64,000 nt of DNA, taken from assembly GCA_009733715.1 (NCBI GenBank), contig WMKJ01000036.1, forward strand, positions 44,155-108,154. Direction: 5' to 3'. Position 1 is the first letter of the stretch. The number at the start of each line of letters is the position of its first letter. Positions 29,801-40,051 of this stretch are shown here, one piece after another. The notes beneath the pieces were generated by a model. It was given only the letters and a program-made list of their open reading frames with translations. It did not search any database and was not told the origin of the DNA. A program made the position numbers and the translations under genes. This DNA comes from Herpomyces periplanetae. Taxonomy: Eukaryota; Ascomycota; Laboulbeniomycetes; Herpomycetales; Herpomycetaceae.

Positions 29801-31478
29801 TGTCGTACCAGAGGTTCAAATCCGACCAGTCGATGTAAGGAGAACGGTGGTTTGCCACCCAACTGAGATAATTGGCAGAATCGTGACGAGAGATTCTACC
29901 ACGGATAGTTTCACGTTCCATGGGACCAGTCCACCAAATACCGTTTTCGGCTACATCGCCCAGCAGTAAGGTTTTTGCGTCTAGTGCGGGTACGTCGGGA
30001 GGAAATGAAGGGGGTGTATTAGGAGGAGCGCGAGATTTTAGTTGACTAGGATTATTAACTATAGGAATAGAGGAAGAAATGGTAGTCGCAGCTGAAGTAG
30101 TAGCAGATGGTGAAACCGATTTAAGGGAGATTTGGGAAGCTTGGGGATTGCTTGTTGCAGTTGATGAGACATTGGAGTTTGCTGAGGGTGTTTTTGAAGT
30201 AGTAGTGGATGGAGCAGGTCCATCCGACCGATTACGGAGTGCATTAGGATGAGGTTTAGCGGTGCAAAATGAAGAATTGATAGACTCCCATGTTGAAAAT
30301 ATATTCATGATATAATCCTCCACAGGCTTGAATATAGGTTTAGACAATGAAGGACGTCGATGGTCATCACAAGTGTCATTGGGACGTGGAGGAATGGGAG
30401 CCGAGGCCGTGGGTAACTGAGAAAGAGTGGATGTAATAGCGGCAAAAGAGTGACTAGAGGATTCAGGAACGGGAACCAAGCGGGGAGAGCGAGAAGCCGA
30501 AGATAGGTTTGTGGCTCTGGGAGGACGATTATTAGATGGGCATTGCGAAAAGTTGGTAGGTGCGGGTAATGTACCATCAGGAGAGTTTGAAAAAGATGAT
30601 GGGGAGGTGTGAATATCCAAGGGGGAGATTATGCTCTGACAATTAACAGATTGCACATGCGGCTTGACGGGTATGGATACGGAAGTTGGCTGATTTAGTA
30701 GAGTAAGATCAGCGTTGTTTGAGTCGAGCGTGGATTGGTGAGAATTTAATGTTGGCGACGTGTAGAGTGGAGAAGAGGAGAATGATAATTCAGAAGCAGT
30801 TCTTTCAGGAGACGAATAGGAAGCAATAGTTGGATTATCAGGAGAAGAAGGAAGATAGGAGAGGACAGCAGGATCTGTAGATGAGATAGATTTGGGTTGT
30901 TGGGAAGAGGGTAAAGAAGTTGTTAATAATTCGATGAAGACATGATTCTGGTGACGAAGATATGCTTCAATGGACTTTGTTATAAGAGAATGAGTGCGAT
31001 CAAGAGAAGCAGGTAAAAATTTGGGGCGAGAAGAGTAAGAAAGAGGGTCCCGGGAAGAAGTAGAAGATGAAGTTGTAGAATTCAAGGAAGAGCTTCCAGG
31101 AAGAGGGCCGGAATTATTGAGATGATTAGGAGGTGACGATGAAAATGACGAGTGAAAACGAGGGGATGGTAAAGGATCCAAATCGTTGATAGTTAAGCAA
31201 GCCATACAACGAAATACTTGGATACCTTTGGGCCATTTAACCTTGGAATCGCAAGTCATACAGTAGCCATATTGAATCTGAGTGGAATCAGTGAATGCAG
31301 AGTTTGAAGAAAATGACGCGGTAGTGTTTGGTGTTGGATCAGCTGGGGGATTATTAGGTTGGTTAGTGATTGAACGGGAGATTATAGTTGAGGGTAGAGT
31401 GGCACGAGAGCGCAGAGAGAAGACATTTGATACGAATGTAGATGAAGACGATGACGATTCAATATGGGGAACAGCCAT
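26859..31478 (-). CDS. HECT E3 ubiquitin ligase, Hul4-like, with N-terminal zinc ribbon
   Basis: An intronless gene of 1,539 residues from the first true ATG (31478); the frame extends nine codons further only with a TTG. Near residues 68-98 is a C-x2-C ... C-x2-C ribbon (YCMTCDSKVKWP and FRCMACLTIND), a feature I associate with fungal Hul4-type ligases. A long Ser/Thr/Pro-rich region follows to about 500. The HECT domain starts near 1060 (LRVQFVGEDGIDAGGLKKEWF) and ends at the C-terminus. The catalytic Cys is in ARTCFNMLILP at about 1507, 32 residues from the end, with the family ending SSGFGLK. The HECT N-lobe carries a large insertion of about 150 residues, including a His-rich stretch. 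It would transfer ubiquitin from an E2 via that Cys. The Hul4 assignment is inferred; HECT is certain. Confidence 0.9.
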   Translation of the reverse strand: MAVPHIESSSSSSTFVSNVFSLRSRATLPSTIISRSITNQPNNPPADPTPNTTASFSSNSAFTDSTQIQYGYCMTCDSKVKWPKGIQVFRCMACLTINDLDPLPSPRFHSSFSSSPPNHLNNSGPLPGSSSLNSTTSSSTSSRDPLSYSSRPKFLPASLDRTHSLITKSIEAYLRHQNHVFIELLTTSLPSSQQPKSISSTDPAVLSYLPSSPDNPTIASYSSPERTASELSFSSSPLYTSPTLNSHQSTLDSNNADLTLLNQPTSVSIPVKPHVQSVNCQSIISPLDIHTSPSSFSNSPDGTLPAPTNFSQCPSNNRPPRATNLSSASRSPRLVPVPESSSHSFAAITSTLSQLPTASAPIPPRPNDTCDDHRRPSLSKPIFKPVEDYIMNIFSTWESINSSFCTAKPHPNALRNRSDGPAPSTTTSKTPSANSNVSSTATSNPQASQISLKSVSPSATTSAATTISSSIPIVNNPSQLKSRAPPNTPPSFPPDVPALDAKTLLLGDVAENGIWWTGPMERETIRGRISRHDSANYLSWVANHRSPYIDWSDLNLWYDMILSAGSTWRAVANQHFPNLLRDFQSSPDGISLIDKIENDLESSRLHLQKTLLKATESILRRPGRPLIDTFQVRFIFIIMSNPLFHTSTARRYASPLIPSHSSPLSHQPAHPSSAHRNVSMPSRRGPLNFSFLSYLPAVKTRRRSRSFGEREHSIETSNQSYHSGLIKRILGLLANLPDECHRPLVAWFTKLPVDLFCRIVDMVASFVTYRLTHSGDRKISKPSGIQVQNPDVTAGLIPQLATNSGNTSAQLYAALGLSNAAGTGLSAGAHGSMQIERKKVDDNFTFTPPPYADDWQLRAAARVMALLFAANSVFFTKHRRPSSSTTTSSPAAYYAQKYGNFNFHSAGNPNLNRASIFDDLNNLFSDMTLASCSAANFDEPVSSARTKAPGQLLPTSYFYNTLLDYSGYLIADFETWESRRFGSRLFAFCQYPFFLSIGAKIRILEHDARRQMENKAREAFFDSLLKNRAVEQYFNMRVRRDCLVEDSLARISESVGAGGLGMDDVKKSLRVQFVGEDGIDAGGLKKEWFLLLVRELFDPSNGMFLYDEESYYCYFNPFSFEQGEQYCLVGAVLGLAIYNLTILDVALPPFAFRKLLAAAPTPNVSSLSGEHHHHRHNQQHHGKIGHPPPHFNPTLDDLAELHPTLARSLRQLLKYQPPQDDLSSKTTHPQYRATGFAEFDELVDTEFSGRRGEVKHQQNSLVREDYEQDYHDDVSPVMNGKVDVNNVMTRSYCSSEQSSEIDDPFWLTFGLYFTASLDRYGTTHVVELCPDGENVPVTMANRAEYVNAYVRYILVDSVSRQFEPFKRGFWSVCAGNAIGLFRADEVELLVRGAEEGLDVTTLQAVAVYEGYTDPATGKPLPSAKVPETVPSVQWFWEMLKMASKKDRAKIIGFITGSDRVPAVGASSLVIRIVYGGEVGMNQYKGHHFFLAPGAAEKSIRLPVARTCFNMLILPAYRTRRELFERLWKAVTESSGFGLK

Positions 31479-32201
31479 GTTGGAAGTGTTGAGGCAAGTT
31501 AACAAGGTGAGTGAGTGTGGAAGATGATATTGGTGATTGATAGGATGAAGGAGAAATATAAAATATTAGAAAGTTAAAAGGTAGTATAAACGATGTTATA
31601 TTGGACAAAGGTTAATGGAACGAGGTGAGGGACGAGGTAATAAACTAGGAAACTTGTTAAAACTGGTGTACAAATGGGGAAAATGGAAGCGGGAGAGTAA
31701 GGGAAGAAAAAAATGTGAGAAAGAGAAGTAAGAAATAAGATTGCGGGCAAGTATACAATATATTAGTATAAAGGAACAACCCGGACGGAGGTGGAAGCGG
31801 GAGTAGAGGAAACTTTTCTTCTAGCCGAGGAAACAAGAGAATGGATAGACGATAGACGCTATGAAGTATGTTTTCGATTTGGCATGATTTAACCGGATAA
31901 ATGTGGCGGTGAATGAGAAAGAGAATGTACATCAAAGGTTAGGAGAGTGTGTTAGAAAGAAACAAGTGAGGAGTAAGTGAAGCGTAAGAGATGCAAAATT
32001 AAGGAGGAGAGAGAGAAGATAGACGAGTCTGAACGGCAAATCGGAAAGGAGAAGAATTCGAAGACGCAAAGAACATGTTTAACAATGTTCGAGAAAGGTA
32101 ATAAGAGGCAAGAGCATTCGAGGAGGATTGGAGAGAAAGAACGGCGAAATACCGAGGAAGGAGCAGTGATGCCTTTTTAGGAAAGTAGGGGAAAGGTGTA
32201 T

Positions 32202-32310
32202 AGGACGGGGATGGATTAAGACGGGACGGGACGGGGATGGAATGGGGATGGGTAGGATAGGATAAGATGGATTGATGAGATAGGATTGGATGCAATGAGA
32301 TGGGGTGAAA
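32202..32310 (+). repeat. Degenerate GGAT/GGGAC minisatellite with G-quadruplex motif
   Basis: Short imperfect units such as GGGAC, GGGGATGG and GGATA repeat over about 110 bases. Within 32223-32252 four or more runs of three to four G are separated by loops of 2, 2 and 7 bases, meeting the usual quadruplex pattern on the plus strand. Confidence 0.6.
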
Positions 32311-32612
32311 TATAAAAAAGTGTGAATAGTGCAGTACGGAGAGGTACGGGATGGAATGAAATAGTATGGGATGAGACGATATGACGAATGGGGAAGTGCA
32401 GGACGAATAGTGAGGGTTATATAAAAGAAGAAAGGGGGAAGGAGAGAATAATTGAATTAGGAGGGAAAGTTTATAAGTATGCAGGCAAGTGAGATAAGAA
32501 AGTTGAAGAAAAGGGAAACGGGGAGCGGGACGAAAAAAAGGACGCGTCGTCACAATCTTGTAAATTATTTAAATCGGGAACTCGTTTTACACATATATAC
32601 ATTAACAGAAAT

Positions 32613-32674
32613 GTAGGATTCGGCTAACCGAAACTAATGCTCCGCTGACTCGGCATACCGAGGAGTTAACCTAC
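32613..32674. other. Compact inverted-repeat (multi-hairpin) element
   Basis: Two adjacent perfect hairpins, TTCGG-CTAA-CCGAA and CTCGG-CATA-CCGAG, are enclosed by an outer five-base pairing GTAGG/CCTAC over 62 bases. It sits in an AT-rich spacer with no coding potential. Whether it acts in RNA or DNA is unknown. Confidence 0.45.
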
Positions 32675-35600
32675 ACTTTCTCAAAAAGGCAAGAGCTAGA
32701 TACGTATGACATTGTAGGGCTGAAAAAGTAATCATATGACGCATTCAGTGGGTATAAAAGGCAAATGGGAGGTTTGAGACAAGTTTTATCCCTTTTGTTT
32801 CTTGAATTCGCACAGTATATGATCCGTTCATGTGGCAGTGACTGTGGCGACGGGAATTTGAACAAATCATGGTATGGGAATGTATGAACGTTTTAGCGTA
32901 GTTAGAGCGGTAAATTTTTCAAGTGGGTGAATAAACCATGACACTAATATTCTCACGTACTAAAAAGTTGACAAAGTATGGCGTGTCAGTTTCATATAAA
33001 ATATCCATAGAGTTTGCAGAGCTGATAAGCTGAGGAGTGGGCGTATGCATAGGTAAAACAACTATTCCTATCATGTAGTATGGTAGACACGTATGCATAT
33101 GATGAATACGAACGCGCGTTCAACTGGTGGAGGGAGTTAATAGTGATGTGGTAGGCTAGAATGTCAGGGAAATCAGGTTAATGGGAGGAAAAACTTGGCT
33201 AATGATAAAAACGCGTAATATGTGCGGAAGGGGTGGAGTGGGATTAAAATTTAAGTGTTGTGAGTTTTATGACGGGCAAGACTGGTTAACAGGGAGCGGA
33301 AAACTAGAAGAGTTTTGAATGATTCAATGCATGTATATAAATAGTTTAACATAGAAAATTTCACAAATCCACAAAGTAGTATAAAGTTGTGTAGTATAGC
33401 TTGGGAGTTAGGGGGTAATGGCATTTGACAAGCGTTCCATTACGTGGAAACTCTTGGCCAAATGAGTGTCGCGACAGCAATATGTTAACCAAGGTGAGGG
33501 TGTATAAGTATATGTCGATTTGCAGCAAGCTAAATGGATAGGATGGTAGATTGGTTAGTGTAAGCTTCATAAATGATGCAATAGTAAAACAGCCTAGCTA
33601 TGGCAGTCAGCTTAGCTTCACATGCGTATGTGTAAAGGTACGGTTTTACGTTAAATTCAGACATTCTTAATAGGGTTTTTCTGATAATGATTGATAGCAA
33701 CTGGGAAAAATAATTAATATATACTAGCTTGCGGATGCGACGATAGTACAGTCGACAGTGTGAGCATGCCATGCTTCACAAATTTTAACTGGAGCCGCAT
33801 AAGTGCAAATGGCAACGCAGGGGATAACGAAGCATGATAACGAGTAAGCTAAGACGAAGTGATAGTAGAAACAAATTGGTAGGACAAGGAGCGGTAGACT
33901 TTCCCTGCTTACGGGCTAGGTAGTACGCCGGATGACGGAGGCGATGAGCAGCAAGACCTGCCTCGGGAACTTAGTATGCTTAAGATAAGAATTGATGATG
34001 TTTGCGAAGACCATTAAAATCAAAGTTACACCAACACGGTCGGTGTACTGAGTGTAAAGAGCAAAATTCCTATGTACACATGGGAAAACGAACGTGGGGA
34101 AATATGAAAATTATGCCAAATGTGAGAAGTATTAAAATGTTTGTAAAATCGGAAAAGATTTTAGTGTATCGAATAACGAAGATTATATTAAAGATTAGGG
34201 AAGAGAAAAAGCTAAGTGTCTGAAGTACACGTGTAAATTAACTTGAAAATTTGATGAAACTCAAAGTTTTATAGGGATAGAAAAGGCTGTTAACATAGTG
34301 AAAATATGAGTAAAAGATAATATGGTTTGCATAATTCATATGTATAGTAGATTTCATACCCAAATCAAAGTATCCGACAATGATGAAATAGTAGTTAACT
34401 TGCGGAGTAAGGGCTTATATTTGAAAGGATGCGGGGGAAAAAGAAAGGGCGACAAAATGAAGGGTTTCTAATAGTAACAGTTGGTGATAGTAGACCACGA
34501 GAAAATACTGAAACGCTGAAGGAAGAGAGATGGCATCATGTTGGCAATAAAGCAATTAATGTTTACAACATAAGGGAGTATTGAGTTATGCAATGCAGTG
34601 GAAGAGCAATTTTAAAACGTGAATAAAAATGTTACTAAATTAAATCATACTGTCATATACCTACATCACGGCTCTAAAATGCAATAGACCTAAGCCTACG
34701 AGATTATATTCATGCTCATGCACACCGCACGCAGCAAATATTTACGAGTTGTATAAGGCTGAAGAACGTGGGAGAATCGGGAAGGAGCAAAAGACAGGAA
34801 AGCCGCGATCGGGAAAGATACAGGTTCACACTTACCGAAAATGGCCGAAACGTCAGTGAAACTGGTCTGTAACCAATTGGACCGATACGGAAATTTGTTT
34901 ACTGTAGTGCATTAGTTGGGCAGATGATTAAGTGATGGTTATGAGGGATGATCGTACAATGGAAATTTTTATAAAAAAAAACATCGTTTAGACATGCGGG
35001 ATGTATGTACGTGTGGTGTAGAGATTGATTGGCCAAGAGATCTAAATAATGATAAATGACGTTAAATTTGTCCAAGTGAACAATGTTCTTGGTTATTTGG
35101 CCTTAAAGTAAGCTAATATTATCTTGAAGGAAGGATGATTTCAAATGGTAATTTAGGGTTAGTTAGACGGGTGGAAGCTAGTTAACTAGCGGGTCAGCAT
35201 GGTATTGTGAAGAAACCCCAAGATGTATATGTTGGGGTGAAATACGGTGGGTTGTTGTGAGTTCTCCACCTTTTTGGAGATTCTCCTCTTTTCCTTGTAG
35301 TGTTAAAGTGGATGGAGCAACGAGTGTCGAGCGTCCGAGGCCGGCCAGTTCACGTACGGGAAGCCCGACGGAGGAGAAACATCATGAGCCATGGTTATCG
35401 TGGATCTATGGGGCGCGGCACACGAACGTTGTATATCAATCCTAAGCATGCTTACACGGCTGCATGTATTCTGTGTAATGGAACAGCTTCTAGTTCAATT
35501 TTATCGGCTGAGCAGTTTTCCCGTTTCCCGTTAAAACTTCATTACTATAATTGCTATACATACGGCGTAGAATAGACCCCAACGTAGGTATATGCATATA

Positions 35601-35922
35601 TGGATGTATGTACGAAAGTGTGAGTGTGTATGGCCAGGTTATTGCTTTTTCTGCTTTTCCTCCTGCTGCTTCAATACTTTCAAACTATCGTAGCGATTTG
35701 CCCTAAATCTTTTGCTTTTTCTTTTTTACGGGAGGCATACCTATCTAACTCAGTGTGCCGTTACTCTTCTCATGTTAACTGCTTCTCTGATTTCCTCAAA
35801 ACACTAAATTCACTTATCTGATTTTGTGAACACATTTGCTAACTTTATATACTCTTGGTGTCTACGTTAACATTCTATTTTATTGACTAGTAGTTTTCAA
35901 GATTTCTTGATTTATATCAGTT

Positions 35923-36035
35923 TTATATATATATATATATACATGCACACATACACGTACACACATATCTATACATATACCCATACCCACCATATACATA
36001 CATACACACGTACATATACATACACATACACACGC
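35923..36035 (+). repeat. AT and TA/CA simple repeat upstream of PSP1 gene
   Basis: A pure AT run passes into alternating TACACA/TACATA units, ending about 65 bases before the start codon. It probably lies in the 5' leader or core promoter. Confidence 0.8.
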
Positions 36036-36099
36036 GCAAATAACTACGCAAGCAACCTATACACTTGAGGTAGCCGACAAACAGATTATCGAGTTCACT

Positions 36100-39000
36100 A
36101 TGGCTTCACCGCCTCGGTCTCCAGCTTCGACATGTTCAACTTCTTCGTCAATTATACCCTTTTCGTATCCGCTACATCCAAATAGTAAATGCACCCGCTC
36201 CCTCTCATACTCGGTTCACCAAATATCACCCAAGACAGCTGCGTTGGGTTTTTTATCCGGACCGGGTACAGCAACAACCCAGTCTACTGCAACGCAACCG
36301 GCAGCAACAACAATGAGCAACGGATCAACAGTAGGTCCAGGTGCAAGTGGACCTCAAGTTGGTAGTCTAGGAGCGACGACAAATACAACAATGAAACCAC
36401 GAGCTATGTCGTATAATCATGTTCAATTAACTTCGTCAAACCCACGCTTTTCACTGTCTCACTTAATGAGCATTCCCGCATGTACAGCCGAGTACAATCC
36501 AAGTGGGGTGCCGGCTACCGTGGACATGAGCACAGAATCAAACTATGGTGGAGAGGCTTTGCTACCGGCGTCTTTTTCACGGCCGATACTATCGAAACCC
36601 ACTGAGTTAAGTGGTAATGGTGGCGCGGAAACTTACTCGTTGACTTCGTCGAATCGGCGGCATTCGCTGGCGGATCTGCTTTTAACGGCGCAGGAAACTA
36701 ACACTGGCAGTAAAGGGTCTGGTAATAATATTAACCATAACGTTGGAATAAATTTAGAAGAGGTTACAGGCTGCAATAGTAGTGCCAGCGGTAACGGATA
36801 CTTTTCGATGTCAAGCGCTGGAGGGCTGGCCCGACGAGGCTCCACGACGTCTGGATTATTAACTTCATCACCATTTTTTAGCGCGTTTTCTTGCCCGGCT
36901 GCTTCTTCGGTTGGAGAAAGGTTACGACATGGTTCCGAATTTTCACTATACACACCATCATTATCAGCTACTTCACCATCATTATTTGGAACTATATCAC
37001 CGAATTTTGCGAGTAACACCCGAGCTACTACCGGGAGTCAGCAGTTTCCGCTAAAACGTTTACATCAAGCGCGGCATTCGATTCACTCTCCGACAAATCC
37101 GTCGCCCTCTAACTCAACGTCATCAATATCTTCTAGTTCTTCTAATTCATCGGGCGGATCGGTTTCCTCATCTACAGGATCAGCATCAGGGAGCTCCGCG
37201 GCAGCATTGAATTCTACGCAACAACCGCAGCAGCAACAAAAACATAATCAGCCTACAATAGCTTCGCAGCCACCGTTAGATGCACTGGGTTATACACTTT
37301 CAGATTATGGAGGTAGTGGGGGTTTCAACCAGCAAACTCCGTTGGCATTTATGCCGGATATGAATGGCAGCGGAAATGGCGGGTTAGCGACGGGCTTAGG
37401 TGGTGTAGGAGTAAGTATGAATGGAACATCGCACAGCAAGTTAATGCCTGCGATACCCATAAACACAGCAGCTGCAGCGGCCGCAATGGCGGCAGCAGCA
37501 TCGTTTGGTACATCATCGTTGTCACCACCAATGATGATGATGGACTACGTTATGCCAATGAACAATGTGACGTCGTTTCACCGACCAAGTAAGTACTGCG
37601 ATTTGATGTTTAAACTTATGGCAAAGCTAGGGCTAATGTTATGGGGGAGACGGCAAAGCAGCGAGCGGTGCAAGTAACGTACTCGTGGCAACGAACCAAT
37701 CACATATTTTGTACGGTGTAGCTTTCAAGGGTAATCGTGTGGACATATTTCACATTCCCGTTAATGTACCCCTACGACCGATGATGGGGGACATGGTGAT
37801 CGTTGATGGGGACCGTGGACACGACTTGGGAATAGTAAGCCATGTAAACATTACAGTGGAAGAAGCCAAGTATATTAAGAGGAAGGCAACGGAGAATCAC
37901 ATTTATTGGTTGTTGCTATTATCGCGGAGATTCATCCAAACGGCAAAGCATGAAGAACACAATGGAGAAAGTGATGAGATAAGAGAGCAAAATATTCGCA
38001 ATGATTTGACAATGTCGAGACAGGGTCATCCACGGCATCGGGGAAGTAGTGGTTGCGTATCGGGTAGAATGCCTTTTATAGACAATGGTGGGATAGAAGA
38101 ATTCAAAGGGTGTAACGAGCAGCAGCAACAACGGTACAATATAGCTTGTGAAGAAACGCGGAAGATAATTGAAAAGAGAGCAGCAAGTCTAGGTGGCAAG
38201 GAGAGTGAAATAGAAATTCGGCCGAAGCTTATACGAAGGCTAGCACTACAGCATGAAGCACAAGGTTTAGAAGCAAAGGAACGTGTGGAAGCGCAAGCGC
38301 GCAAAACATGCCAGATAAAAGTAGGCCAGATGGGCAAAGTAATGGAAATATTGGATGCGGAGTTCCAGGCAGATTTCCGCAAGTTAACGTTTTATTATTA
38401 CGCGGACGAGTATGTGGACTTTAATCAATTAGTGCAATCACTGTTTCGTTTGTTTAAAACACGGATCTGGATGTCGGCTGTGAATCCAGATTCATTTTCT
38501 ATTAATAACGAAGGGAGCAGTGGTGGTGGAAACGGAGGCCGCGAGACAGGAATACGTAGTGGAGGAATAACAGCTCGAAATGTTAGTACGTCGAGCAAAA
38601 GAATGAATGCTGTGAGTTATGGCGGTATTAACGGAGCTGGTGGTGGAGTGTTACCCATGTTGAATCCCCAGCATGGATCAGTGATAGGACCATTAGCTGG
38701 ACCGAGTGGTGTAGGTGTAGGAGGAATGAGTATGGGATCATGGATGAGGGCAAGAGGCAGTAGTGATAGTGGAGGCGATCGGAGCGGCGATTTTCCATCA
38801 CTGACGGGATCGTCTATGAGTTCCATTTCCGTGTCCTCGTTGGTGGCACCGTCGCAGGCGGCGGCAGCTTCTCACCCACAATCACAAATGAGTGGCAGTA
38901 ATGGAGGAACTATGGATCTTGGTATGGGCGCAGAAGGAACGGGTATAGGAATGAATGGAATGAACGTAAATATGGGAATTGGAATGGGCATGGGGGTAGG

Positions 39001-39169
39001 GGTAGGTTTGGGTGTAGGTATGGGGATGCCATATTCCGGAGGACTTCAAAGTCATGGCTTTTCACCTTATGCACCAATGAATCGGTTGATTCATCAGTTT
39101 GATTCAATGCACTTTAATACTGCGGGCCCATCAACAGTTCAACCGCTGGCTGAACGAAGATGGACGTAA
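36100..39169 (+). CDS. PSP1 C-terminal-domain protein
   Basis: Two exons (36100-37588 and 37662-39169) with a 73-nt intron encode 998 residues. The first half is Ser/Gly/Ala-rich low complexity with short Ser-Arg motifs such as RRHSLADLL and NPRFSLSHLM. The PSP1 domain starts right after the intron (HILYGVAFKGNRVDIF, GDMVIVDGDRGHDLGIV). It continues through the conserved MEILDAEFQADFRKLTFYYYADEYVDFNQLVQSLFRLFKTRIWM. Yeast Psp1 is a cytoplasmic protein linked to growth and mRNA-related suppression; the precise biochemical role is not settled. A spacer of about 130 residues interrupts the domain. The tail is Gly/Met-rich (GMGVGVGLGVGMGM). The acceptor is a tandem AAG-CAG, so a 3-nt alternative is possible. 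Reading through without splicing ends at a stop 13 codons past the junction region. Confidence 0.85.
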
Positions 39170-40051
39170 TTTTGATGGAAATTTAGTGAATGTATGAAAG
39201 TGTAGGTAGTGTGTATAAGAAAAGAAGTTGTATGCATACTAATGTTTGTATGTTTGGTCGCGGATACGGGTATAATGAATAAGAGAGTTTGAGTGCGGGT
39301 GCGGATGTTAGTACTGAAGCTGGAACTGATACTGGTATCAGTGCATATGCATGTTCATGCTCATGCAGACACAGATGCAAAAGAAAGTGTAAATGCAGAA
39401 AAATGGGTGGCCATGTAAGCGGGCGTGTGTTTGGTAGATAGGATATGACCATATGGAATGCGACGAGTCCCTTAGAATTAGACAGTGTTAACCTGATAAG
39501 TAAACTCAACGATAGATGTATACGGGTGCAAGCTGGAATCGTAAATTTAATTCGACGTCATAAGGAACCTCCGGGTTAGCTGAGGCGACAAGGTACCTTT
39601 GGACGGCTCATCAGAAGCCAATCAAGAAACGCCACGAAATCGGCAGACGGATAGTTTGATTAGCGGTGTTCATGCACCCCTGTGTCGGAAGTCTTGAACG
39701 GCAATCGTCGAATATGGAGGCAAAGTGAACGAAGTGAGGAAAAGAAATATGCGCTTGAGCACATCTTGTAAATTAACGAGAAAACGTTGTCCTTGTTGAT
39801 GACACTATGTTCCACCTTTTCCTAGATTATCCACTTAATTGGAATCTTATCTCTAAATACTGACCCTTGTATAGCAAGCAGAGCAACTAGCGACGGCGAC
39901 GGCCACGGAGTGACCCACTTTTGGTTCCCCTGAGCTTGGTTTTAATCATAATTCCCGCAGGCAGGGCGGCTTGTCCTTATATCCCCTGCACTGTCGACAT
40001 TCTGGGTAGAGCCATTGATTTGTCTTCCGCACATTCACTCATTCAATAATC
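39170..40051. other. Intergenic upstream of chitin synthase
   Basis: About 0.9 kb. The 39540-40050 part is more GC-rich than other spacers and is presumably promoter and leader. I see no gene, and no tRNA-type A and B boxes. Confidence 0.5.

Larger units (their letters stand above)
31479..36099. other. Long divergent intergenic region between HECT and PSP1 genes
   Basis: About 4.6 kb without a supportable gene. The HECT-proximal 1.1 kb is strongly purine-rich on the plus strand (pyrimidine-rich for the HECT transcript). It includes a degenerate GGAT/GGGAC repeat and a quadruplex-type G tract. A compact hairpin cluster lies at 32613-32674. A locally GC-rich island sits at about 35240-35460. 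Alternating AT/CA repeats precede the PSP1 start. I found no tRNA or snRNA signature by eye. Confidence 0.5.

Noticed and set aside
29815-29835. GGTTCAAATCC-like tRNA B box
   Set aside because: It lies inside the HECT coding sequence, and no matching A box or acceptor stem pairs around it.
31999-32553. 184-codon minus-strand frame rich in Ser, Pro, His and Leu
   Set aside because: It is a translation of the GGAT/GGGAC repeat and surrounding purine-rich DNA, with no domain and a biased composition.
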